Source of the DNA: Thermoplasmata archaeon
Lineage (GTDB): Archaea > Thermoplasmatota > Thermoplasmata > Halarchaeoplasmatales > Halarchaeoplasmataceae
NCBI GenBank assembly: GCA_019594195.1
Contig: JAFDTP010000045.1
Location: 1 to 14,247, forward strand
DNA: 14,247 bases
Direction of reading: 5' to 3'
Part shown: in pieces, positions 1 to 6,074 of the stretch
Layout of the letters: the number at the start of each line of letters is the position of its first letter
Numbering within the stretch: position 1 is the first letter of the stretch
The notes under the pieces: model-generated
What the model saw: only the letters and a program-made list of their open reading frames with translations
Told to the model about the DNA's origin: nothing
Database searches by the model: none
Program-made: the position numbers and the translations under genes

Positions 1-97
1 ACCGTTTTCTGGAATTTCATCGTTTTAAATATCGTTATTTACTATTTATCACTTAACAGGTGAGATAGTAGTGGAAGTAAAATCAAAGCGATCCATA

Positions 98-133
98 TAC
101 GGGCTGAAAACCCGTAGGGTTCTTGCTCACCCT
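98..133. other. Two abutting short hairpins
   Basis: Positions 98-103 (TACGGG) pair perfectly with 111-116 (CCCGTA) around a 7-base loop. Immediately after, 116-120 (AGGGT) pair with 129-133 (ACCCT) around an 8-base loop. The rest of 1-229 is AT-rich and holds no convincing gene. Small GC-rich hairpins isolated in AT-rich DNA can be the subterminal palindromes of an IS200/IS605-type element, part of a small structured RNA, or a termination signal. No transposase is visible in the window, so the identity is open. The pairing is seen directly; any function is a guess. Confidence 0.3.
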
Positions 134-229
134 TCTCTAAATTTCAAAGAGAAACAATTTTATCTCCATTCAGAACTATGAATAAACCTATAAAAGGAAA
201 AGTAACCTATTTAGAACTTTGATCGATTT

Positions 230-814
230 TTATTCCTTATTTTCTTCTCTCTTATCTTTTTTTCTTGTATCGCTCGCTTCATATTTTTCAACCGTCGTGG
301 TATCCTCTGTTGAGGTGTGAGTATGAGTTTCTCCTGATTTAGTACCTCTATCTTTTCGATTAGCTTTGTTTCTAAATTCTTGGAGTTCGGATGCGGTGAT
401 TTTTCTTTCCTCTACCTTACTTTGTTTTGTAGGTTTATCTACTTTCTTTTCACTCTTATTTTTCTGGAGAGAAGATTTAGCGATAGATGAATTGGAGGGA
501 AAGGATTTAGTTTGAGTGTCTTTTTCCATTTTTACAGGTGATTTAATCAGTGTTATGGCATGGGCTGTAACCTTTTCCCCTATCTTCCCTATCACCCATA
601 AAAAGGCTACCGTTATCGGCAACATTATTAAATTGATGACAAGAGGGATAGGCTCGATTATCTGACCTATCGAAGCATTTTCTAAGAGACCTACAAGATC
701 CTGAAAAAATCCCGGATCTGAGAATGCTTTCAAGAACAGAAAGAAAGTTAAAGCCAACAATCCAATTCCTACAGCGAGTAATATAAACCCATTTTTCTTA
801 CTATAGCTTACCAT
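230..814 (-). CDS. Two-helix membrane protein with long charged cytoplasmic-type tail, function unknown
   Basis: I do not recognise a family for this 194-residue protein. Two hydrophobic segments are visible, at about residues 9-30 (FILLAVGIGLLALTFFLFL) and 55-76 (IPLVINLIMLPITVAFLWVI), separated by a short loop of about 25 residues. From about residue 90 to the end the chain is hydrophilic, rich in Lys, Glu, Ser and Thr, with a His/Thr-rich patch (THTHTSTED) near residue 165, and looks disordered. The topology is probably a hairpin with both termini in the cytoplasm, an inference from the lysines flanking both helices. The ATG at 812-814 is preceded on the minus strand by AGGT only 0-1 bases away, a weak ribosome site. 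It lies downstream of, and in the same direction as, the coiled-coil/bactofilin-like gene, with a 257-base gap, so it may have its own promoter. It is a real gene by length and membrane pattern. Confidence 0.7.
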   Translation of the reverse strand: MVSYSKKNGFILLAVGIGLLALTFFLFLKAFSDPGFFQDLVGLLENASIGQIIEPIPLVINLIMLPITVAFLWVIGKIGEKVTAHAITLIKSPVKMEKDTQTKSFPSNSSIAKSSLQKNKSEKKVDKPTKQSKVEERKITASELQEFRNKANRKDRGTKSGETHTHTSTEDTTTVEKYEASDTRKKDKREENKE

Positions 815-913
815 ACCTAACTTTCATCCGATCCTACATTAACTTAGATTCATAAAAATGTTTTCTTCTCCTTGATTCCATCCCAAGATCGTCAGTAATA
901 GTTTCAAAGAATA

Positions 914-923
914 GGATCGATCC
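914..923. other. 10-bp perfect palindrome in the 815-1071 gap
   Basis: GGATCGATCC is a perfect inverted repeat lying about 100 bases upstream of the start of the small membrane-protein gene. It could be an operator for a dimeric regulator of that gene, but a 10-bp palindrome can occur by chance. I see no ORF worth calling in the rest of the 815-1071 gap. Confidence 0.2.
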
Positions 924-969
924 CAAATTGCCTTAATACTGTATTGGAATTTTAACGAAAATTATATCC

Positions 970-976
970 AAAAAAA
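970..976 (-). terminator. Oligo-T terminator candidate downstream of the coiled-coil/bactofilin-like gene
   Basis: Seven consecutive A on the plus strand read as T7 on the minus strand, about 95 bases past the stop of the leftward 529-residue protein gene. Archaeal RNA polymerase terminates at oligo-T runs without needing a hairpin. Shorter T runs lie nearer the stop in the same gap. If it is active, the small membrane-protein gene further left is transcribed separately. Confidence 0.35.
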
Positions 977-1071
977 GTGGTATGAAAGAGGAAATCTTAT
1001 TTTTATGGTAAAACGCATATTTTTCTAGACTAGTTTTGTTAAACCCATAAAGAAGAATCAAATTGGGAATT

Positions 1072-2661
1072 CTATTCCTCTGGTAAATTCTTTTTTATCT
1101 GCTCTGTAAGAGATCCACTTATACCGTCGACGGATTTTATCTCTTCCACGCTTGTCTTTTTCAATTCTTCAACGGATTCAAATCCTGCTTCGTACAATTT
1201 TTTTGCGATAATAGACCCGACTCCTTTTATCTTTCTCAAATCTTCTATCGCTTCCTCTCTCTTTCCTTCGTCTTCGTCGTCTTCTTCTTTTTCGTTGGGG
1301 TTTTTATCGTCCTTAATTGATTTCTCCTCCTCTTCAAGTTGATTTATTTCAGTTTCTTGTTCATATGAAATATCATTAGAACTCTTTTCAATCATGGAGG
1401 TGATGGGTGCTTCTTCTCCAGAGGTATGAATTCCGATATCTTCCATATCTTCTTTTTCCAATTTAGAGGAGATCATTTCTTTCAAACTTGAATAACATTC
1501 ATTCAGACTCTCATCCCCTTTCTCGTATTTTCCTTCCTCGTAAAAGGAAGAACTCTCGTTCAGGAGTTTCTTTTCCTCGGTTATATCCATGCCTTTTTCC
1601 TCCGCGATTGCCATAAATTCCCTTATTTGTTTCACTTTTCCTTTCACGGATTCTATAATAGAAAATGATTCTTCATCCATTATCTCTTTATCTTTTGATA
1701 TTTCTTTTTTCACCAATTTTTCTGGGATAAATGTAGGTCTTTCTCTCAGGATATTTTCTGATTTTTCTTGGACCTTGTCTACAGAGGATGGAGTAATAGC
1801 TTCAGTAACCTCTATCCCTTTGGCATTGAATTCCCCTGCATACTCTAAGTGCCCGTCGACTTTGACCTTCTCCTTCAGTTCGATGTCTCCCAACGCAAAG
1901 ATATCAGAAACATGGCAGTTTTGATCGATGATCAAATTCTCTTCTGCTCGTATCTGATCAGCTTTAACCCCTTCAGCTAGATGAACTTTTTTTCCTTTGA
2001 TAACCCCATTCACTTCAGTGTCGTCTCCTATTTTGACATCCCCTTCTTCAGACACCACATCACCTCTTATCTCATTCCCATGTCCAACAATTACGTTGTT
2101 TATTGATTTAAGGGATCCTAGAATGCGCGCTTGATTTTCCACACGGATCATTTCTTCTGACTCTATATCTCCGTTGATCTTCGCATCCGAAGGTAGATGG
2201 AAAACAGCATTTTCTCCCTCTTGCTGGCTCCTCTTTTTCCCCATCAGTCGGGTATTTTCCTCATTAATTTCATCTAATTTATCTTCAAGGGTTCGTTTCT
2301 TCCTTTTCAATCTATCAATCCTTTTTTGTAGACCCTCATTTTTTTCCATCAATCGTCTTTTATCCTCTTCTAAGTCCTTTTTTTCTTCCTCGATCTTGGT
2401 AGATATGTCCTCGATCTCTTCCGAGGAGGGGGACGCTTCTCCATATTTTGATAATATTTCCTCCTGCTTTTTCAATCTATATTTGAGTTCTTCGATCATA
2501 TCCTCCCTATCCTTGAGTTCGATCTCCTTTTCGTTGAGGATATCTTTCTTTTCTTTCCTACATTCCTTCAGTCTTTCTTTCAATTCTTGGACATTGCTTT
2601 TATTCTGTTTCTCTGGAGATGGAGGTGTCGATTTGGTTTTCGAGGATGTTTGCTTGTTCAT
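1072..2661 (-). CDS. Coiled-coil protein with bactofilin-like beta-repeat segment and C-terminal helix-hairpin-helix domain
   Basis: 529 residues, no signal peptide or membrane segment, so cytoplasmic. Residues about 24-145 are a Lys/Glu-rich heptad coiled coil. Residues about 155-285 are a run of short beta strands with Gly/Asp/Asn turns and regularly spaced Val/Ile (KINGDIESEEMIRVE, ILGSLKSINNVIVG, DVKIGDDTEVNGVIKG), the pattern of bactofilin/polymer-forming right-handed beta-helix domains. Residues about 335-402 look like a helical hairpin of the kind seen in archaeal coiled-coil proteins (EEKGMDITEEKKLL...YEEGKYEKGDESL). A very acidic linker (about 405-468) follows. Residues about 470-529 form a tandem helix-hairpin-helix unit (KIKGVGSIIAKKLYEAGF, then SVDGISGSLTEQIKK) like the DNA-binding HhH_5 fold. 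Bactofilins self-assemble into filaments that position proteins at poles. Combined with HhH, a scaffold that touches DNA is conceivable, but that is inference. It is transcribed divergently from the archaellin gene across 132 bases. The domain calls are by eye; the coiled coil is certain, the bactofilin assignment fairly likely. Confidence 0.8.
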   Translation of the reverse strand: MNKQTSSKTKSTPPSPEKQNKSNVQELKERLKECRKEKKDILNEKEIELKDREDMIEELKYRLKKQEEILSKYGEASPSSEEIEDISTKIEEEKKDLEEDKRRLMEKNEGLQKRIDRLKRKKRTLEDKLDEINEENTRLMGKKRSQQEGENAVFHLPSDAKINGDIESEEMIRVENQARILGSLKSINNVIVGHGNEIRGDVVSEEGDVKIGDDTEVNGVIKGKKVHLAEGVKADQIRAEENLIIDQNCHVSDIFALGDIELKEKVKVDGHLEYAGEFNAKGIEVTEAITPSSVDKVQEKSENILRERPTFIPEKLVKKEISKDKEIMDEESFSIIESVKGKVKQIREFMAIAEEKGMDITEEKKLLNESSSFYEEGKYEKGDESLNECYSSLKEMISSKLEKEDMEDIGIHTSGEEAPITSMIEKSSNDISYEQETEINQLEEEEKSIKDDKNPNEKEEDDEDEGKREEAIEDLRKIKGVGSIIAKKLYEAGFESVEELKKTSVEEIKSVDGISGSLTEQIKKNLPEE

Positions 2662-2685
2662 AGTTTCCCGCCTTCGAAGATTATT

Positions 2686-2696
2686 TAATTTAAATC
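2686..2696 (-). promoter_or_regulatory. TATA-like element for the leftward coiled-coil/bactofilin-like gene
   Basis: On the minus strand an ATTTAAATT-like box lies about 27-35 bases before the ATG at 2659-2661. With the usual archaeal spacing of about 25 bases to the start site, the transcript would begin only a few bases before the ATG. Only a weak GGCGGG purine patch lies before the start, so the mRNA may be nearly leaderless. This is inferred from spacing alone. Confidence 0.4.
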
Positions 2697-2732
2697 TATT
2701 TATGTTTTTTCACTATCTATTCATTAAATTAT

Positions 2733-2748
2733 CGTAAAATTTAAAAAG
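2733..2748 (+). promoter_or_regulatory. BRE/TATA promoter of the archaellin gene
   Basis: The stretch CGTAAAATTTAAAAAG has a purine-rich BRE-like part followed by a TTTAAAAA TATA box. Standard spacing would place transcription start near 2770-2775, giving a leader of about 20-25 bases that contains the strong Shine-Dalgarno GGAGG at 2783-2787, 6 bases before the archaellin ATG. Together with the TATA-like element at 2686-2696, this makes the 132-base gap a compact divergent promoter region. Confidence 0.5.
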
Positions 2749-2793
2749 CTTTATTCAATAAAGCCCCTGTAATTTAGGAGACGGAGGAAAAGA

Positions 2794-3387
2794 ATGAAAT
2801 TAGATAGAATAAATCGGATTCCAGAAGAGGAAAGTGGTGCGATCGGTATAGGTACATTGATCGTCTTTATAGGACTCATACTGGTCGCCGCAATCGCTTC
2901 CGCGGTGATCGTTGGTGTCATGGGCGATCTGCAGGAGAGAGCGAGTAGGACAGGTCGAGAGACACAAGAGAATGTAGCTCCACCCATACAGGTGCAGCAT
3001 GCTGAAGGCCAAATGGATGGCGATGACATCGGTGAGGTGAGCTTCGTAGTGACTATAATCGAAGGTAGACGACTTTATGACTTAGAAAATCTTATGGTAC
3101 AGATAAACGGAGAAGATTTTTCTGAAAGACATGATTATGAAGGTAATACTGATGGGGAATTCACTCTTGACACATTGGTCGGATCAGACCCTGATAATGA
3201 GCTCACTAGAGACGATATGGTCGAAATAGAAATTGGTAATCCTACTGCCGACGGCTTAGCAGATGCAGATACTAATGAGGCTCTCACGATAAAATTCATG
3301 GCCGCCGAAGGTGCACCATCTACACTCTTTGAAACTGTTACCCCAGTCGAGTATCCAGAAGACGGCGGAAGCTTCGAGCTACCATAG
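2794..3387 (+). CDS. flaB: Archaellin (archaeal flagellin, ArlB/FlaB), archaellum filament subunit
   Basis: Major filament protein of the archaellum, 197 residues. It is made with a class III (type IV pilin-like) leader that is cut by a prepilin peptidase (FlaK/PibD) not present here. The hallmark GAIGIGTLIVFIGLILVAAI begins at Gly15; cleavage after Gly15 would leave a mature N terminus starting AIGIGT. The hydrophobic helix to about residue 42 packs the filament core. The remainder is the exposed beta domain, ending in the typical archaellin tail (KFMAAEGAPSTLFETVTP). The residues just before the cleavage site are PEEESG rather than the Lys/Arg-Gly common in methanogens and halophiles. The chain is acidic and contains no usable Asn-X-Ser/Thr sequon (only an Asn-Pro-Thr). 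GGAGG lies 6 bases before the ATG. It is first in the operon and is the only archaellin gene in the window. Confidence 0.96.
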   Translation: MKLDRINRIPEEESGAIGIGTLIVFIGLILVAAIASAVIVGVMGDLQERASRTGRETQENVAPPIQVQHAEGQMDGDDIGEVSFVVTIIEGRRLYDLENLMVQINGEDFSERHDYEGNTDGEFTLDTLVGSDPDNELTRDDMVEIEIGNPTADGLADADTNEALTIKFMAAEGAPSTLFETVTPVEYPEDGGSFELP

Positions 3388-3434
3388 CGATAAGAATTAA
3401 AACTTAACATTCCTAAAAAAGGGAGCGTAAAACC

Positions 3435-3450
3435 TTCTTTTTCTATAATA
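3435..3450 (+). promoter_or_regulatory. Oligo-T run plus TATA-like box between archaellin and ArlC-D/E genes
   Basis: After the archaellin stop a CTTCTTTTTCT run (T5) could act as a partial terminator. It is followed at 3444-3450 by TATAATA, centred about 29 bases before the ATG at 3476, the spacing expected for a leaderless archaeal transcript. A GGTG at 3467-3470, 5 bases before the ATG, could instead serve as a Shine-Dalgarno on a read-through message. An attenuation site here would explain how far more archaellin than motor protein is made. The evidence is sequence spacing only. Confidence 0.35.
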
Positions 3451-3475
3451 TCGATCCCATCTCTACGGTGTCTAC

Positions 3476-5137
3476 ATGGCTGAAGAGGATAGTGTGTCAA
3501 AAGGCGTGAAAGATGAAGAATCGGACCATTCTAGCTCTGGCTTTAAAGGAGGCATGAAGGAAGACAAAGAAAATGAAAAGACTAAAGAATCAGAGACTAC
3601 AGATTCGAAGGTGAGTACTGGATTTGTGCACTTTAAAGGCAGTACCGGATTCGAAAAACCGTCACCAGGACAGAAAAAAGAATTCGAAACTGATGCAAAC
3701 CGACAGAAAGAAAAAGTAGAGGAAATAACGGGTAAAAGGACAAAGGAGGAGAAAAAAATTCCACCTCCTCCGAAAGACGAATATATTTCTCCTGCACCGG
3801 GAGACAAAGATATCACACCCCCACAAGAGACCAAAGACATACCTCCATCAAAAGAAGGATACGAAGAAAAAAGAGAAACTCCCGAAAAAATAGACGATGA
3901 TGAGTCCTTGCCATTCGACGGTAAAAGAGGACATAAAGAAGTGAGTCTGCCAGATAATGGTGAGCAGAAAAAGGTAGATGATATCATTACCAAGAGAAAA
4001 GAGGAGATCGTTGAAGAGATATCTGGAGAGATTGATGTAGAAACTGAAACTCAAGAAAGTGAGTTTCAAAGTCTAGATTATATCCACTCTGAAGAATCAG
4101 AGAGAAAAGACACTGCAACCGAAGAAGAAACTCCAGATCCTATAGAGGTAGATGATGTTGAAGATGAGGATGAAGAGTCTTTACCTCCACCTCCTACGGA
4201 TTTTAAGGAAGAAAACACTTCTGAGCAAGTACATATAGAGGAGGAAGAAATTTTGTCTGAAGAACTTGATAGATATAAGATCCGCCACCAACCCCCTAGA
4301 GTGTCTGGAAAACCTGCCGAACCTATAGGCATTGAAGAGGAGGAAGAATCTCCCTCTGAAGAGAATGAGGCTCAGATGAGCGTTGATCCTAGACTGATCG
4401 ATGAACTGAAAAGTCAGGTATCAAAGCTTTCCGACAAAGTGGACAGTTTTGAAGATAAGCTAGAGGACTTTTCTGATGAAATGACGGACCTTGACGAGGA
4501 AGTTTCGTTATTGGCTACGAGAGTAGATAAGCTCGAAGAACGTGAGGTCGAATATGAGGAGGTAGAGGAGAAACTGAAAGAACTCGCTGCTCTTTACGAT
4601 CTTTTATCCTCAGATATCAGTCCCTTTATGGACTTAGAAGTCATGGCTGAACGAGCTAAGGAAGCGGCTAAAAGATCTTCAAATCCCTCTTCGATTCAAG
4701 AACAGAATCAAAGTGAAAGCATGAAGAGTTCTAATCCTGATTCCAACCCCAGCTCCGCTAAATCTAAAGATCTTGGGGCTAGATCAAAACCGAACGATGG
4801 AGGACCCAGAACAGAATACATCATCGACTGGGTCGAGTTCCTTCACAACAAAACTAGCGGTAATTTACAGGACGCCTTAGAGTATTATAAAGAACTCGGC
4901 TGGATAGGTGAAGATCTGAAAGATGACATCTTGACTTATACAAAAGGAATGAATTTACCAGTGAAAGAAGACGAAAAATCATCTGAGAGCAAAGACTGGA
5001 GACTCAAACCGCAAGATCACAAGGAATCCCTAAAATACATTGAAGCTATAAAGAACAATGGTGGGTCAAAAGAGAATGAAAGTAAGAGAGGAAGACTATT
5101 TTCTAGCCTGAGTCAGCCCGAGAGGGGTGAAAGTTAA
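3476..5137 (+). CDS. Fused archaellum ring protein ArlC-ArlD/E with long disordered N-terminal extension
   Basis: Cytoplasmic component of the archaellum motor. ArlC/D/E proteins form the ring around ArlH/ArlI at the motor base and, in euryarchaea, receive chemotaxis input through CheF. This 553-residue protein combines the domains. Residues about 1-300 are low-complexity, rich in Glu, Lys, Ser and Asp, with proline clusters (KIPPPPKDE, SLPPPPTDF) and no predicted fold. Residues about 301-395 are a FlaC-like coiled coil (DPRLIDELKSQVSKLSDKV ... ATRVDKLEEREVEYEEVEEK, then LAALYDLLSSDISPFMD). Residues 445-492 are the conserved FlaD/E domain (IIDWVEFLHNKTSGN, ALEYYKELGWIG, YTKGM). A charged tail of about 60 residues follows. 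FlaC and FlaD/E are often separate genes, and separate family members are usually far shorter than 553 residues. ArlF starts 2 bases after the stop. Confidence is high for the domain family, lower for which of D or E it represents. Confidence 0.92.
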   Translation: MAEEDSVSKGVKDEESDHSSSGFKGGMKEDKENEKTKESETTDSKVSTGFVHFKGSTGFEKPSPGQKKEFETDANRQKEKVEEITGKRTKEEKKIPPPPKDEYISPAPGDKDITPPQETKDIPPSKEGYEEKRETPEKIDDDESLPFDGKRGHKEVSLPDNGEQKKVDDIITKRKEEIVEEISGEIDVETETQESEFQSLDYIHSEESERKDTATEEETPDPIEVDDVEDEDEESLPPPPTDFKEENTSEQVHIEEEEILSEELDRYKIRHQPPRVSGKPAEPIGIEEEEESPSEENEAQMSVDPRLIDELKSQVSKLSDKVDSFEDKLEDFSDEMTDLDEEVSLLATRVDKLEEREVEYEEVEEKLKELAALYDLLSSDISPFMDLEVMAERAKEAAKRSSNPSSIQEQNQSESMKSSNPDSNPSSAKSKDLGARSKPNDGGPRTEYIIDWVEFLHNKTSGNLQDALEYYKELGWIGEDLKDDILTYTKGMNLPVKEDEKSSESKDWRLKPQDHKESLKYIEAIKNNGGSKENESKRGRLFSSLSQPERGES

Positions 5138-5139
5138 AG

Positions 5140-5583
5140 ATGGGGCTGAGTGTTTCCGCCTCTACCGGGATAGTTTTGATCAGTCTAATTCTCATCTTCG
5201 GGACTTTATATCCTGCGATACAGAAATCCGAAGATATGAAGAACGACGCGAGAGAGGAGTGGCTTGATTGGCGGGAAGAAAAACAGCAAGCTGGGATGAA
5301 TATCACCGAGGTTAGGTATGAAGATCACGAATTAAATATTACTCTAACCAATACGGGTGATACGATTATGGATATAAGGGAACTGGAAGTGATGTTAAAT
5401 GGAAATTACAGCACAGATAAAATAGAAGATCAAGTTGTTGATGAAGAAATAGAAAACACAAACATATGGAATCCAGGGCAAAAACTCACGCTTTCGTTGG
5501 AAAACGTAGATGAAGATATAAATCGAGTTGCGATTGTGAACGAATTCGGATCTATCATTTATCATTCTATGGAGAGTGATTGA
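5140..5583 (+). CDS. flaF: ArlF (FlaF), envelope-spanning archaellum stator protein
   Basis: 147 residues. An N-terminal membrane helix (about residues 4-28, VSASTGIVLISLILIFGTLY) opens with the GLSVSAST signature typical of FlaF. It is followed by a short basic/acidic helix and a beta-sandwich domain outside the membrane (VRYEDHELNITLTNTGDT ... ELEVMLNG). In studied archaea FlaF binds the S-layer and anchors the motor together with FlaG. The outer domain carries several Asn-X-Ser/Thr sequons (NIT twice, NYS), consistent with an extracytoplasmic, possibly glycosylated domain. GGGGTGA at 5124-5130 is the ribosome site, 9 bases before the ATG. The stop sits next to the following flaG start, so translation is likely coupled. 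Confidence 0.9.
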   Translation: MGLSVSASTGIVLISLILIFGTLYPAIQKSEDMKNDAREEWLDWREEKQQAGMNITEVRYEDHELNITLTNTGDTIMDIRELEVMLNGNYSTDKIEDQVVDEEIENTNIWNPGQKLTLSLENVDEDINRVAIVNEFGSIIYHSMESD

Positions 5584-5585
5584 AG

Positions 5586-6065
5586 ATGCCAGGTAGAAGT
5601 GCCACTGAGATGATCTGGTTCATGGTTTCCGTCATAGTCGCGATCTCTCTGATGGGTGTATTCGTAGGCATTGCTTATCAGTATTCCGACACCATCCAGC
5701 AGAACGCTAGGGGAGAAGCCGCAGATTATAAGGTCAATGTAGAGATAATAAATGATCCTAGGGATGTTCCCTATGATGATGAGGATGGAGAGTTAACGAT
5801 ATATGCTAAGAACACCGGAACCTATGAATTGGATAAGGATCAGTCATTGGTGATTGTAAATGGAGAACCGCATGCAGAGGACGAGTTAGAAATCGAGATG
5901 ATGGGTGACTCATCTGCGTGGACTCAGGGATCTGTGGCTAGGATCAATATTACAGTAGAAAATTTAGAGGAAAATCAAGACCATAGAGTCAATCTAGAGG
6001 TTCAAGGCATATTTCAAGGAGAGCGTTTGGGTAGAGATAGCGATTCCATAAAATTTCATTTGTGA
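5586..6065 (+). CDS. flaG: ArlG (FlaG), archaellum stator filament protein
   Basis: 159 residues from the ATG at 5586. An in-frame TTG at 5580 would add two residues, but GGAGAG at 5571-5576 is 9 bases from the ATG and only 3 from the TTG, so the ATG is preferred. One N-terminal membrane helix (about residues 9-31, MIWFMVSVIVAISLMGVFVG) is followed by a beta-sandwich domain (LTIYAKNTGTYEL, ARINITVENL) of the FlaG/FlaF type, with one NIT sequon. In studied archaea FlaG forms a short filament capped by FlaF that connects the motor to the S-layer. It starts right after the flaF stop and precedes flaH by 9 bases. The order F then G, the two-part architecture and the operon position support the call; F and G share a fold, so which is which rests mainly on the N-terminal signatures. 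Confidence 0.87.
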   Translation: MPGRSATEMIWFMVSVIVAISLMGVFVGIAYQYSDTIQQNARGEAADYKVNVEIINDPRDVPYDDEDGELTIYAKNTGTYELDKDQSLVIVNGEPHAEDELEIEMMGDSSAWTQGSVARINITVENLEENQDHRVNLEVQGIFQGERLGRDSDSIKFHL

Positions 6066-6074
6066 GGAGATAAA

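Noticed and set aside
1..20. Possible gene start on the minus strand (ATG at 18-20) running off the left edge
   Set aside because: Only six codons are visible, with no ribosome site or usable promoter spacing, so it cannot be supported.
1..63. Open plus-strand frame at the left edge ending at a TGA, hydrophobic
   Set aside because: Twenty codons of AT-rich DNA give a hydrophobic translation by composition alone; not enough to call the end of a gene.
2174..2737. 187-residue plus-strand ORF opposite the coiled-coil/bactofilin-like gene
   Set aside because: Ser/Phe/Leu-rich low-complexity translation is the antisense mirror of a Lys/Glu-rich coiled coil. There is no ribosome site and no recognisable domain.
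3472..3993. 173-residue minus-strand ORF opposite the ArlC-D/E extension
   Set aside because: A Ser/Gly/Phe-rich antisense shadow of the Glu/Lys-rich coding tract on the plus strand.
5580..5585. TTG start for ArlG two codons upstream of the ATG
   Set aside because: The Shine-Dalgarno at 5571-5576 is too close (3 bases) to the TTG and well placed for the ATG at 5586.
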